Assembly: GCA_034189865.1 (NCBI GenBank)
Contig: JAXHTV010000013.1
Location: 1 to 64,000, forward strand
Source: Pseudomonadota bacterium
GTDB lineage: Bacteria; Pseudomonadota; Gammaproteobacteria; UBA5335
Direction: 5' to 3'
DNA length: 64,000 bases
Shown here: positions 1 through 8,578 of the stretch, in pieces
Layout of the letters: the number at the start of each line of letters is the position of its first letter
How positions within the stretch are numbered: the stretch's first letter is position 1
Program-made: the position numbers and the translations under genes
The notes under the pieces: model-generated
Told to the model about the DNA's origin: nothing
Databases searched by the model: none
The model's input: only the letters and a program-made list of their open reading frames with translations

Positions 1-1
1 C

Positions 2-724
2 CAATTGGACGCCCTTGAGCGGCGAGCACTGGCACAGTTGGATGGCGTGATTTGCACCAGTGAATCCACCCGCCAGGCGTTGGTGGGCCGGGGCTACGAT
101 GGTGCTCGTGTCCGGGTGGTGAGCCCGGGAACCCGCCGTGCCGCCTGCCCGCCACGGCGTCCTCGCTCATCGACGCCGGCCTTGCTGTGCGTGGCCACCA
201 TCACGCCGCGTAAAGGGCATCCCGAGCTGTTGAGGGCCTTGGTCGGATTGCGTCATCGTCGTTGGCGACTGGAGTGTTTGGGTAGCGTGCATCGGGATGC
301 CGAGCAAACCCGGCGGGTGCGGGCGATCATTCGGAGGCAGCGTCTTGGATCAAGGGTTCGGCTGCGAGGCGAGTGTGACGAGCGTACGCTGGAGCGTGCT
401 TACCGCCGGGCCAGCGTATTCGTATTGCCTTCCCACCACGAGGGCTACGGCATGGCCTTGGCGGAAGCGTTGATCCATGGGCTTCCGGTGGTTAGCACCA
501 CCGCCGGCGCCATACCCGATACCGTGCCGCGCGGCGCTGGGTGGTTGGTACCGCCGGGCGATACCCGAGCCCTGCGGCGGGCCATCGCTGCGGTGCTTTG
601 CCAACCCCGCCGGGGGCGCCAGATGGCGCAGGCGGCCCGCCGTGCCGGACGGCAGCTGCGTAGCTGGTCCCAGGCTCGCTACGAATTCGACCGGGCCCTG
701 ACCGAGCTGGCAGGATTGAGGTAA
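2..724 (+). CDS. Glycosyltransferase family 4 (GT-B), 5'-truncated by window edge
   Basis: The reading frame is open from the first bases of the window, so the true start lies upstream and only the C-terminal half is visible. That half is the nucleotide-sugar binding Rossmann domain of a GT4-type glycosyltransferase. It has a strand and turn with ATITPRKGH, where the KG contacts the donor diphosphate in this family, and further on the EX7E motif in HHEGYGMALAEA. The enzyme should transfer a sugar from an NDP-sugar at the cytoplasmic side. Its stop is followed after 3 bases by the methyltransferase start, so it is the first visible gene of a three-gene operon with the methyltransferase and CDP-alcohol phosphatidyltransferase. 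The acceptor cannot be told from the sequence. Confidence 0.85.
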   Translation, partial: QLDALERRALAQLDGVICTSESTRQALVGRGYDGARVRVVSPGTRRAACPPRRPRSSTPALLCVATITPRKGHPELLRALVGLRHRRWRLECLGSVHRDAEQTRRVRAIIRRQRLGSRVRLRGECDERTLERAYRRASVFVLPSHHEGYGMALAEALIHGLPVVSTTAGAIPDTVPRGAGWLVPPGDTRALRRAIAAVLCQPRRGRQMAQAARRAGRQLRSWSQARYEFDRALTELAGLR

Positions 725-727
725 GCC

Positions 728-1609
728 ATGTCATCGACCGACGCCCATTTCGATTCGGACTGGCTGGCCCTCCGGGAACGGGCCGACGCCACCGCCCGCA
801 GCCGGCACTTTCAGCAGCGATTGGCGGAACATCTCACCGCCGGCGGTACGGTGTTGGAGTTCGCCGGCGGCACCGGTTCTCTGCTTAGAGCCTTGGTGCC
901 CCGTTTGACCGGTGAGATCTCTTGGCGACTTTTGGATCACGACGTCGCCTTATTGCAGCGTGCGCGCGATACGTTATTTGCCTGGGCCTCGGCCGCCGGA
1001 TGCCGCGCTCGCCACGTGGGGCCGGCGTTAGAGTTGAAAACACCGGACGCCACGCTGCGAATCACTTTTGAACAGCATGACTTGACCCGTTTGCCGACCA
1101 CGTTCTACGGTGATGCTATCGTGGCCTCGGCCTGGTGCGATTTGGTCTCGGCTGATTGGATCGAAAATTTTGCCCAGTGGTGCCGGCGCTGGCGCGTCCC
1201 GATGGTCTATCTGGCCATGACGGTGGACGGTTCGATCGATTTTTCCCCGTCCGATGAGCTGGATGAGGCTGTGAGCTCGGCCTTCCAAGCCCATATGCAA
1301 AAGGACAAGGGCTTCGGTCCCGCGATCGGGGGTGATGGCCACCGTTTGTTGTCCCGCGCATTGAACGAGTGCGGTTATCGCATCGCATCGGAATCCACGC
1401 CTTGGCAGTTGGATGGCATGGGCAACCGCTTGCTTGCCGAGTGGGTATGTGGGGTCGCCGCAGCCGCCGCGGAGCAGGAGACTGCGCATGCCAGTGGAAT
1501 CGCAGAGCACTGGCTACCGCTGCGGTTGCAGGAGGCTGCCGCCGGTCGACTGCGTGTTCGGGTGGGCCATTTCGATCTTTTGGCTCTTCGCCGGCCGGAC
1601 GATCCATGA
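728..1609 (+). CDS. Class I SAM-dependent methyltransferase
   Basis: This 293-residue protein has a SAM-binding motif I at residues 42-50 (VLEFAGGTG) and an acidic post-II region around residues 68-73 (LLDHD), as in Rossmann-fold methyltransferases. The substrate is unknown. The start ATG at 728 lies 3 bases after the glycosyltransferase stop. The stop TGA overlaps the ATG of the next gene (ATGA at 1606-1609), so translation of the three genes is probably coupled. With a glycosyltransferase before it and a CDP-alcohol phosphatidyltransferase after it, the methyl acceptor may be a glycolipid or lipid-linked intermediate. That is inference from neighbours only. Confidence 0.85.
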   Translation: MSSTDAHFDSDWLALRERADATARSRHFQQRLAEHLTAGGTVLEFAGGTGSLLRALVPRLTGEISWRLLDHDVALLQRARDTLFAWASAAGCRARHVGPALELKTPDATLRITFEQHDLTRLPTTFYGDAIVASAWCDLVSADWIENFAQWCRRWRVPMVYLAMTVDGSIDFSPSDELDEAVSSAFQAHMQKDKGFGPAIGGDGHRLLSRALNECGYRIASESTPWQLDGMGNRLLAEWVCGVAAAAAEQETAHASGIAEHWLPLRLQEAAAGRLRVRVGHFDLLALRRPDDP

Positions 1610-2376
1610 CCGATGCACTCGGGTCCGCCGCGAGGCGAAGCTTTCCCGCCCTTTGGTTGGTGACGGTGCTGGAACTCGCCTTGACCGGTTTGGTGCTCAC
1701 CTGGTTGTTGTGGTTTTTGGTTCAGGACGGCGTTCTTTTAAAAGGCTCTGCCCGTTGGTCGCTGGTGGCGTACTGGGCGGTTGCGGGGATTGTGCTTATG
1801 GGTATACCGGCCCACCGTCCCCATGATCGCTTCGGCTGGGGGAACCGGATCACCCTGCTTCGGGCCGTCTTGCTGTGCCTAATCGCCGGTGCTGCCTTTT
1901 TGCCCCGATCCGGCAGTTGGTGGCTAGTGCTGGGCAGCACGCTTTTTTTGGTGCTGGACGGGTTCGATGGCTACGCGGCCCGTCGCAGTGGCACCACCTC
2001 CCGTTTTGGCGCGCGGTTCGACATGGAAATGGATGCGCTCTTTGCCCTCGTAGCGGGTTTTCTCATCTGGCGTATGGACAAGACGGGCGCCTGGATTTTG
2101 CTATCCGGCTTTTTGCGCTACGGCTTTGTCGCATTCGGCTATGTGCTACCCCGCTTGCGTCGGCCGTTGCCCCCCAGCCGATTCCGCGGCACCTTGGCGA
2201 TGATCAACGCGGGCATATTGACCGGCTGCATGGCACCGATCATCGGTCCTTTGGTGGCCACCGTGGCGGCGCTGATCGGCCTGGTTTTGGTTGTCTGTTC
2301 TTTTGCCCGTGATACGTATGGGTTGCTCACCAGGCCGCTAGCCACTGCACCGTCAGGGGCAACAGGGAGGCTGTGA
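1606..2376 (+). CDS. CDP-alcohol phosphatidyltransferase family membrane protein
   Basis: The 256-residue integral membrane protein carries a complete CDP-alcohol phosphotransferase signature: D118-x2-D121-G122-x2-A125-R126-x8-G135-x3-D139-x3-D143. All four metal-binding aspartates are present. Enzymes of this family exchange CMP of a CDP-alcohol (such as CDP-diacylglycerol) for another alcohol at the inner membrane. An unusually long N-terminal part with two predicted membrane helices (about residues 15-40 and 52-68) precedes the catalytic core. I chose ATG 1606 because it gives the ATGA overlap with the methyltransferase and keeps the hydrophobic N terminus; the open frame extends further upstream only inside the other gene. 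The 3' end overlaps the convergent lrgB-like gene by 50 bases. Confidence 0.85.
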   Translation: MTDALGSAARRSFPALWLVTVLELALTGLVLTWLLWFLVQDGVLLKGSARWSLVAYWAVAGIVLMGIPAHRPHDRFGWGNRITLLRAVLLCLIAGAAFLPRSGSWWLVLGSTLFLVLDGFDGYAARRSGTTSRFGARFDMEMDALFALVAGFLIWRMDKTGAWILLSGFLRYGFVAFGYVLPRLRRPLPPSRFRGTLAMINAGILTGCMAPIIGPLVATVAALIGLVLVVCSFARDTYGLLTRPLATAPSGATGRL

Positions 2377-3049
2377 CAATGCCGGTCATTCCCAGGCCCA
2401 AGGCGGCGAAAGCCCCCGCCGTGGGGCCCCATTCGAAAGCCTTCACGGTCCCGAATCCGTGGGCGCTCACGCCCAGCGCAAAACCCTGAGCGGCCGGGTC
2501 GCGGATGCCCAACCATCGGTAAAGGCCCGGTGCCAGCAGGCAGCCGAACACGCCGGTTAAAAGCACCATCGCCGCGGCCAGCGACGGCAAACCGCCAATC
2601 TGCTCGGCGAGTTCGATAGCGATGGGCGTGGTGACTGACTTGGGTGCCATGGACCGCAAGGTGTCGCTATCCCCACCCAGCAAGTGGGCGATCAACACCG
2701 CCGATACCGGTGCGGTGATGGCGCCGGCGAGCAGGCCCAACACAATGGGTTTGGCCCGCTGGCGCACCAGCGTGAAGTTTTGATACAAAGGGACACCCAA
2801 AGCCACCGTGGCCGGGCCCAGCAGGAAATGCAGCGCATAGGCGCCCGAGAAATACGTTTCGTAAGGGACATCGAGCACAGTGAGCAAACTGATCAGCAGT
2901 GCGATGGCGACAATGGCCGGGTGCAGGATGGGATTGCGGCCACTGGCCTGGTAGCCCCAAAGGCCGATGCGGTAGGCCGTGAGGGTCAGTAACAGACCCA
3001 GCAGCGTTCGCGTATCGGCACGCTCCCAGAGAATTTGCCACGCCACCAT
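2327..3049 (-). CDS. lrgB: LrgB/CidB family membrane protein
   Basis: A polytopic protein of about 240 residues with the family hallmark near its C terminus: a glycine-rich loop (GVSAHGFGTVKA) followed by a hydrophobic hairpin. LrgB/CidB proteins work with LrgA/CidA holin-like partners, and have been linked to murein hydrolase control and, in several bacteria, to pyruvate or organic acid transport. The upstream gene in transcription order is the LrgA-type partner. The ATG at 3047-3049 overlaps the lrgA stop by one base (TGATG); a GTG at 3052 is an alternative start. The 3' end overlaps the convergent phosphatidyltransferase gene. Confidence 0.9.
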   Translation of the reverse strand: MVAWQILWERADTRTLLGLLLTLTAYRIGLWGYQASGRNPILHPAIVAIALLISLLTVLDVPYETYFSGAYALHFLLGPATVALGVPLYQNFTLVRQRAKPIVLGLLAGAITAPVSAVLIAHLLGGDSDTLRSMAPKSVTTPIAIELAEQIGGLPSLAAAMVLLTGVFGCLLAPGLYRWLGIRDPAAQGFALGVSAHGFGTVKAFEWGPTAGAFAALGLGMTGIVTASLLPLTVQWLAAW

Positions 3050-3408
3050 CACGGTTCACCGCCCGTCTCGGCAACGCCGAGACGGGACATCAGATAGCCG
3101 GTGACAATTAGCGTGACCGCGGTGCTGACAAACAGCCCGGCGATGATGGCGAACCACTGTTGGCCCAAGCGTTCGTATTGAGTCATCAGACCCACGCCCG
3201 TGGGCACGAATAGCAGGCCCATATGGCGTTGAACCCAAGTGCTCAAACGCAATAGTTCTTGGCCGGGGTTGTCCCGAATCCACAGCCAGAAAAACAGCAA
3301 CATCATACCTGCCACTGGGCCGGGCAGGGGCAGGCCGAGCCCGCGCACCAGTACTTCCCCGGCCAGCTGGAACGCCAACAGGCCAATCAACTGATTCAGC
3401 ATAGCCAT
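3049..3408 (-). CDS. lrgA: CidA/LrgA family holin-like protein
   Basis: A 119-residue protein with four hydrophobic segments and the family pattern: an N-terminal helix, then PLPGPVAGM at the start of helix 2 and a loop with FVPTGVGLM. These are typical of LrgA/CidA proteins, which are short holin-like membrane proteins acting with LrgB/CidB. I took ATG 3408 because it gives normal family length; the frame stays open for about 57 codons upstream, but those residues are hydrophilic and unlike the family. It is the first gene of a two-gene operon, and no regulatory gene (LytR, LysR) is adjacent. Confidence 0.88.
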   Translation of the reverse strand: MAMLNQLIGLLAFQLAGEVLVRGLGLPLPGPVAGMMLLFFWLWIRDNPGQELLRLSTWVQRHMGLLFVPTGVGLMTQYERLGQQWFAIIAGLFVSTAVTLIVTGYLMSRLGVAETGGEP

Positions 3409-3626
3409 TCCAGATCCGCTCCGGCGATGGAAAACACCGGCACAAATTACCAGATGGTGGGGATTAGTCCACCGGCATCGACCGTCACGGGCCCGTTTTT
3501 CTTCAGGCATCTGTTGGACAAGACGCTTGAACGGTAACAAGCTGGCGGTGAGCGATAGCGCGCCATTCGCTACACTCACTTTCCCAAACCGGGAACCCGC
3601 GATTTGCCGAGCCCTCGGAGGGCGAG

Positions 3627-4109
3627 ATGGACAAGTACATTGTCACAAGAAAAGAGATTGAGCAGTACGAAGGGATCAATAAGACCCACTTCCTTAATGA
3701 CAACGCGCAGCGCGTGAACAAGTCGCTGGGCGACCTCACCGGTCTAACCGGCCTCGGATTCCACATCATCGAGGTTCAGCCGGGCCATGAGTCCACGGAG
3801 TTCCACAAGCACTACTACGAAGATGAGTGCGTCTACGTGCTCGAAGGTCAGGCCGAGGCCGTGATCGGCGATCAGTCCTACCCGGTGAGCACCGGCGACT
3901 TTATCGGTTACCGAGCCGGTGGAGAAGCGCACACTTTGAGAAACACCGGTGATTCGCTGTTGAAGTGCATCGTGGTGGGACAGCGCCTGGACCACGATGT
4001 GGGTGACTATCCCCGGCTCGGAAAACGCTTGTATCGCCAGAAGGGTTTGCCGTGGAACCTGGTGGACATAGGCGATATCGATGAGCCAACGGCCGGCAAC
4101 GTGCGCTGA
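3627..4109 (+). CDS. Cupin domain protein
   Basis: A 160-residue single-domain cupin. Cupin motif 1 lies at residues 53-74 with H60, H62 and E66, and motif 2 around residues 90-106 with the fourth ligand H102, so a metal site of the 3-His/1-Glu type is intact. A GGAGG ribosome site stands just upstream of the ATG. Function is not predictable: small stand-alone cupins include isomerases, dioxygenases and sugar- or metabolite-binding proteins. The gene stands alone between the divergent lrgAB pair and the siderophore locus. It does not share the Fur box at 4383, which lies downstream of it. Confidence 0.8.
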   Translation: MDKYIVTRKEIEQYEGINKTHFLNDNAQRVNKSLGDLTGLTGLGFHIIEVQPGHESTEFHKHYYEDECVYVLEGQAEAVIGDQSYPVSTGDFIGYRAGGEAHTLRNTGDSLLKCIVVGQRLDHDVGDYPRLGKRLYRQKGLPWNLVDIGDIDEPTAGNVR

Positions 4110-4375
4110 ACAATAAGCGTCACATCGGAAACCCCGGCTGTGATTTCTGCGCCGGGTGTTGGGAAAGGCGTTGGTGGGCAGAATCATAAAAAAAAGCGTG
4201 GCCCAATCCATTTTTTAAGCTTGACCGCTCCTCCCCCATCAGCCTGCCCGAAATCGTGCGTTAGGTCAGACCCACGCTTCGCCTCCGGGCGCTCGTTCAT
4301 TCACCGGACTGTTTCGGCTGACAGCGCGCTCCGAACCCGATTTCCTGAAGATTGGCGCCTCCTGTGTTTGACCTG
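4110..4375. other. Non-coding stretch between cupin gene and siderophore promoter
   Basis: With the regulatory stretch to 4445, this leaves about 336 bases without a convincing gene. An A-run and a T-run near 4187-4217 are the only notable composition feature, and I could not pair them into a good terminator stem. An open frame of 79 codons starts here but has no ribosome site and encodes a low-complexity, cysteine- and serine-scattered peptide unlike any family I know. Confidence 0.5.
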
Positions 4376-4404
4376 TTGAAAGGGAAATGAGAATCATTTA
4401 CGAT
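4376..4404 (+). promoter_or_regulatory. Sigma70-type promoter of the siderophore operon
   Basis: TTGAAA at 4376-4381 is a 5/6 match to the -35 consensus. TACGAT at 4399-4404, a 4/6 match to -10, follows after exactly 17 bases. The decarboxylase ATG is at 4446 with GGGAG 5 bases before it, so a leader of about 35 bases is expected. The Fur box at 4383-4401 fills the spacer. Confidence 0.6.
4383..4401 (+). promoter_or_regulatory. Fur box
   Basis: The 19 bases centred on GAGAATCATT match the classical 19-bp Fur consensus at 14 positions. They sit inside the promoter spacer, where bound Fur would block RNA polymerase. A second, poorer Fur-like half (ATTCTCATCA, 4412-4421) follows within 30 bases, which would fit extended Fur binding. 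Repression by iron-loaded Fur is the expected control for a siderophore operon. Confidence 0.7.
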
Positions 4405-4445
4405 TAGCTCCCATTCTCATCAAGGGCTGATGCCAGGGAGCTGCG

Positions 4446-6029
4446 ATGTTGTTGGGATCTTCGCTCACGGACCTTGACGCCTCCGACTCTTCCGGAAGTG
4501 ATGCTTATCCGGATGCCACCCATGGCTTGTTAAACACCGACCATACAGCGGCATTCGAACAGGCAGTCGCGTGCGCGGCAAGTTTGCTTTCCGGCCGCCT
4601 GAAAAGCGTGGAGCAGCCATTTTCCGGGATCTTGCCGGCCGAGCTCGCCGAGTACTTTAACGCTGTCGACCTGGATGAACCCTTGCATTCGTTCAACGAG
4701 TCCTTGAACGAGCTGCAGTCGCTCTATCTCAACGATGCGGTGTATTTTCACCATCCGCGTTACATGGCGCACCTCAACTGCCCGATCGCCTACCCGGCGG
4801 TGGCGGCGGAGCTCATCACCGCGGCGGTTAACTCGTCGGTCGATACCTGGGATCAGAGCGCTGGGGCCACGCTGATCGAGCAGCATCTCATCGATTGGAC
4901 CGCGCGGCGGATCGGCTTTGCTGGTGAACGGGCGGACGGGGTATTCACCAGCGGCGGGACGCAGTCCAATCTGATGGCTCTGCTGTTGGCACGCGACAAT
5001 TACTGCTTGGTGCAGCTCAACGGCTACAGCATCCAACGGCAAGGCCTGCCAACCGAGGCGGCGGGCTTTCGGATTCTGGCCTCCCGAATTGCCCATTTCA
5101 GCCTGCAAAAGGCAGCTGCCATTCTCGGCCTTGGGGCGGATGCCATCGTGCCGGTGGATTGCGATGCCGACTACCGCATGTCGCCGGTGGCGCTGAAGAT
5201 GGCCATCGAGCAATGCCGTCGGGGCGGTCACACGCCGATTGCGGTCGTGGCAACGCTCGGCTCGACGGACTTCGGGAGTATCGACCCTATCGTCGAGTTG
5301 GCACCCATCTGCCGGCAAGCAGGCCTTTGGCTTCATGCCGATGCGGCCTACGGTTGCGGGCTGCTGGTCTCACGTAAAGCCCGTGAGCTGCTGGCCGGCA
5401 TCGAGCAGGCGGATTCGGTCACGGTGGATTTCCACAAGTCTTTCCTGCAGCCGGTGAGCTGCAGTGCATTCATGGTAAGAGAACGCGCTCACCTAGCCTG
5501 CCTGACCTACCACGCCGACTACCTCAATCCGCTCAGCCAGACGCAAGAGAAGACGCCGAACCTGGTCTGCAAGAGCCTTCAGACCACGCGCCGCTTCGAT
5601 GCGCTGAAGTTGTGGATGACCTTGCGGGTGCTGGGGCCGGACAAGCTGGGCGAGGCGTTCGAGCACGTCATGGCGCTGGCCCAGGCAGCGTACGACCTGT
5701 TGGCGCAGGATTCGGATTTCGAGGTCCTGCATCGGCCTGCACTGAGCACCCTGGTCTTCCGTTACCGGCCGGCAGGCGTAACCGATTCCGAGCAGCTGGA
5801 CCAACTCAACACCGCGATTCGCAAAGCGTTGATGCGGGAGGGTCGGGCCCTGGTCGCGGCCACCCGCGAGGCGGGTCGGTGTTATCTCAAATTCACCTTG
5901 CTCAATCCGGCCACCACGCTGGCCGACGTGCGGGCGGTTTTGGATGGTTTGCGCACGCACGGCCAGGCGTTGCTGGACACCGCCTCATCCGCCCCGCAAG
6001 CCGACGCTCGGCTTTTTGGAGTCAGTTGA
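4446..6029 (+). CDS. dfoJ: PLP-dependent decarboxylase of siderophore pathway (DfoJ/DesA-like)
   Basis: A 527-residue group II pyridoxal-phosphate decarboxylase. The Schiff-base lysine is K331 in VDFHKSFLQPVS, and the cofactor-pairing aspartate is D299 in HADAAYG. The SGGTQSN loop near residue 169 is also typical. This subfamily contains lysine decarboxylases DesA/DfoJ and 2,4-diaminobutyrate decarboxylases of siderophore clusters. It probably makes cadaverine (or putrescine) from lysine (or ornithine) as the diamine that the next gene hydroxylates. The start is set by GGGAG 5 bases before ATG 4446. It is the first gene behind the Fur-controlled promoter, and its stop TGA is directly followed by the next ATG. 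Exact amine specificity is not readable here. Confidence 0.85.
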   Translation: MLLGSSLTDLDASDSSGSDAYPDATHGLLNTDHTAAFEQAVACAASLLSGRLKSVEQPFSGILPAELAEYFNAVDLDEPLHSFNESLNELQSLYLNDAVYFHHPRYMAHLNCPIAYPAVAAELITAAVNSSVDTWDQSAGATLIEQHLIDWTARRIGFAGERADGVFTSGGTQSNLMALLLARDNYCLVQLNGYSIQRQGLPTEAAGFRILASRIAHFSLQKAAAILGLGADAIVPVDCDADYRMSPVALKMAIEQCRRGGHTPIAVVATLGSTDFGSIDPIVELAPICRQAGLWLHADAAYGCGLLVSRKARELLAGIEQADSVTVDFHKSFLQPVSCSAFMVRERAHLACLTYHADYLNPLSQTQEKTPNLVCKSLQTTRRFDALKLWMTLRVLGPDKLGEAFEHVMALAQAAYDLLAQDSDFEVLHRPALSTLVFRYRPAGVTDSEQLDQLNTAIRKALMREGRALVAATREAGRCYLKFTLLNPATTLADVRAVLDGLRTHGQALLDTASSAPQADARLFGVS

Positions 6030-7394
6030 ATGAACACGCGGGGAAAAATCCATGACTTTCTGGCGGTCGGCGTGGGGCCGTTCAATCTCAGCCTGGCCTG
6101 CCTGACTTCGACCATCGAGGGACTGGACGGAATCTTCGTCGACCAGAATCCCGGCTTCGATTGGCATCCCGGTGTGATGTTCGATGACGCGCATCTGCAA
6201 ACGCCGTTTCTGTCCGATCTGGTGACCCTCGCCGACCCCACCCATCCGCTGAGTTTTCTCAATTACATCAAGCGCCAGGGCAGGATCTACTCATTCTATA
6301 TACGGGAGGACTTTTTCCTTCTGCGGCGCGAATACAACCGCTACTGCCAGTGGGCGGCAGCTCAGTTGGATAGCATTCGCTGGAATACCCGCGTGGAAGG
6401 GATCCGATACGACGAGGCCGGCGCCTGTTACGAGGTGATCACGCGTCATGTGCACGATGGCGCAATCAGCACCTATCGGGCGGCACGGTTGGTGCTCGGC
6501 ACCGGTCCGGCGCCCTGGTGGCCGTCATGCTGTGATGGCGGAATTCAACAAGCCGCCAACGTGCACCACTCAAGCGAGTATCTGAACCAACACGAGATGC
6601 TCAAGACGTTGGGTGCCTTGACGGTGGTGGGCAGTGGCCAGAGCGCGGCGGAGATCTTTGTCGATCTGTTGCAGGGCATCGAGCGCCACCCCTATACCCT
6701 GAACTGGGTGACGCGATCGCCGCGCTTCGTGCCGTTGGAGTACACCAAGCTCACCCTGGAGATGACCTCACCCGAGTATGTGCGCTATTTCCATGCCCTG
6801 CCCGGCCGAACCCGCGATGCACTGATCGCCAGTCAGACGAATTTATACAAGGGCATCAATGGTTCGCTGATCAACGACATCCACGAGCTGCTTTACCAGA
6901 AACGATTGATCATGGATGAGCGGGGCGAGGATTTTGGTCAGCGGGTGCGGCTGTACACCAACAGTGAATTACGCGATGTGGTGCGTGTCAGCAGCGCGCT
7001 CGAACTGTCGCTGCATCATGCCGAGCAATGCCGCGATTACGTGCTGAACACCGACGGCCTGATTGTGGCGACCGGGTATCGTTATACCCCGCCGGCCTTC
7101 CTGGCCGGCATCGCCTCACGCATCCGTTTCGATGCCGCGGGCCGCTTTGCCGTGGCCGGGAACTACACCATCGATCGGGCCGGCGAGGAGATCTTCGTGC
7201 AAAACGCCGAGCTGCACACCCACGGGTTCGTCACCCCGGATCTCGGAATGGCGTGTTACCGCAACTCGCACATCATCAAGGCGATGACCGGCGTGGCACA
7301 TTACCCCGTCGAAGAGCGTATCGCCTTTCAGGAATTCGGCGTACCGGGCGATCTGGCCACTGCCTCGCGCCCGCTCCGGCAGGTGGCATCATGA
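6030..7394 (+). CDS. dfoA: Diamine/lysine/ornithine N-monooxygenase (DfoA/DesB/IucD family)
   Basis: A 454-residue flavin-dependent N-hydroxylating monooxygenase. The FAD motif GVGPFN is at residues 14-19, the NADPH motif GSGQSAAE at 201-208, and the family ATGY motif at 347-350. NAELHTHGF near residue 395 is also typical of the siderophore N-hydroxylase family. It should hydroxylate the terminal amine of the diamine using NADPH and O2, the step that creates the future hydroxamate. The ATG touches the decarboxylase stop, with a GGAG inside the end of that gene. The gene ends in an ATGA overlap with the transporter, so it belongs to the same operon. Confidence 0.88.
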   Translation: MNTRGKIHDFLAVGVGPFNLSLACLTSTIEGLDGIFVDQNPGFDWHPGVMFDDAHLQTPFLSDLVTLADPTHPLSFLNYIKRQGRIYSFYIREDFFLLRREYNRYCQWAAAQLDSIRWNTRVEGIRYDEAGACYEVITRHVHDGAISTYRAARLVLGTGPAPWWPSCCDGGIQQAANVHHSSEYLNQHEMLKTLGALTVVGSGQSAAEIFVDLLQGIERHPYTLNWVTRSPRFVPLEYTKLTLEMTSPEYVRYFHALPGRTRDALIASQTNLYKGINGSLINDIHELLYQKRLIMDERGEDFGQRVRLYTNSELRDVVRVSSALELSLHHAEQCRDYVLNTDGLIVATGYRYTPPAFLAGIASRIRFDAAGRFAVAGNYTIDRAGEEIFVQNAELHTHGFVTPDLGMACYRNSHIIKAMTGVAHYPVEERIAFQEFGVPGDLATASRPLRQVAS

Positions 7395-8578
7395 GCCTCA
7401 AGCACGGCTTGATCCTGCTGACGTGGGTCTCGGTCGTCGCCGACACCATGCTATTGCCTTTCTACCCTCAGTTCTTTGCCCGGGAGTTTGGCAACACCAG
7501 CCCTGAGCACGTGGGATTCTACATCGCCGCGTGTTGTTTCACGGTGATGATGAGCTTGCCCCTATGGGCCAAGGTGGCGCGGCGCATCAACGAGTTCCAT
7601 CTCTGGGTCTTGACGCAAATCGCTGCGGGAACACTTGGGATCGCCGCTTACTTCACCGAATCGTTGCCGCACTTCTGGGTCATCACCCAAGCCATGCTCG
7701 TGTTCAAGGCCAGCTATTTGCTGATCTACCCACTGGTGATGCGATTGGAGGAAAAGGACCAGCATCTGGGCGTGGCCGGGCTGTTCTCGGTGCTGATGCA
7801 CTTCGGCGCCATCGGCGGCGCGCTGGTCGGCGGCGCCATCCTCGAGTTTGCCGAGCCGCGCAGCATCTATCTCATTATGGCCGGTACCGATGTGCTGCAG
7901 GTGCTCGTCTGTGCACTCATTATCCGCAGCCGACACATCCCTGTGCTCCAGCCGCCTCCGGATATATCGGCTGTCGAGGAGGCGAGCGAAACCCGCGGTA
8001 ATCCACTGATGCTGCAACTGGGTGTGATCAGCCTGCTGTTTTATCTCAGCGCGTTCATGATGCGGCCGTTTTTCTCCCGCTATTGGGAGTCGGTTGCCCT
8101 GAGCGGCAGCGAGCTCCTGGCCGGCGTGATCTATTCCATTCCAGCGTGGGTGGCCTTGGCCGGGCTTTGGTTGAACAGTCGCTTCGGGCGCGCGCGCAAC
8201 AGTTTTGCTGTGGTCTTTCAGGCGTTGATCTTCGCCATGATCGGCGCGGCGATTCAAAGCCTGCCGCACCCGGTGGCCATTGTGCTGGGCCGGGTGGTGT
8301 TCGGCTGGGCGTTATTCCAGGGCGCCGTGCGGTTGGAGGTGTTGGTGTTCGAGCTGAGCAACCGTGCTCACTACGCCCTCGACTTCAGCAAGATCCACAT
8401 TTTTCAGAACGTCGGCGTGCTCGTGGCGTCCTTCGCGGTTGGATCGGTGGTGTCGAGCTACAACCTGCAGATGCCCTTCGTTGTCGCCCTGATCGGTTTT
8501 GCGCTGACCACCGTCGTTTTTGTTGTGCTATTCGGGAGTCGCCTGTGGCCATCACTCGCACGCATGCCCTCGGCCTGA
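7391..8578 (+). CDS. MFS transporter, probable siderophore exporter (DfoS-like)
   Basis: A 395-residue polytopic protein with about 12 hydrophobic segments in two halves, separated by a hydrophilic loop near residues 185-205 (PDISAVEEASETRG). This is the layout of a major facilitator. Its place between the N-hydroxylase (4-base ATGA overlap) and the synthetase (34-base overlap) argues for export of the finished siderophore, as proposed for MFS genes of dfo and other NIS clusters. Export rather than import is inferred from context; the receptor and PepSY genes downstream supply the uptake side. No periplasmic binding protein or ABC importer is encoded nearby. Confidence 0.8.
   Translation: MSLKHGLILLTWVSVVADTMLLPFYPQFFAREFGNTSPEHVGFYIAACCFTVMMSLPLWAKVARRINEFHLWVLTQIAAGTLGIAAYFTESLPHFWVITQAMLVFKASYLLIYPLVMRLEEKDQHLGVAGLFSVLMHFGAIGGALVGGAILEFAEPRSIYLIMAGTDVLQVLVCALIIRSRHIPVLQPPPDISAVEEASETRGNPLMLQLGVISLLFYLSAFMMRPFFSRYWESVALSGSELLAGVIYSIPAWVALAGLWLNSRFGRARNSFAVVFQALIFAMIGAAIQSLPHPVAIVLGRVVFGWALFQGAVRLEVLVFELSNRAHYALDFSKIHIFQNVGVLVASFAVGSVVSSYNLQMPFVVALIGFALTTVVFVVLFGSRLWPSLARMPSA

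Noticed and set aside
4140-4379. 79-codon open frame before the siderophore promoter
   Set aside because: No ribosome site and no recognisable protein features; it runs into the -35 region.
8083-8544. Long N-terminal extension of the synthetase gene in the same frame
   Set aside because: It only shadows the transporter gene, has arginine- and glycine-rich composition, and a GTG with a good ribosome site exists at 8545.
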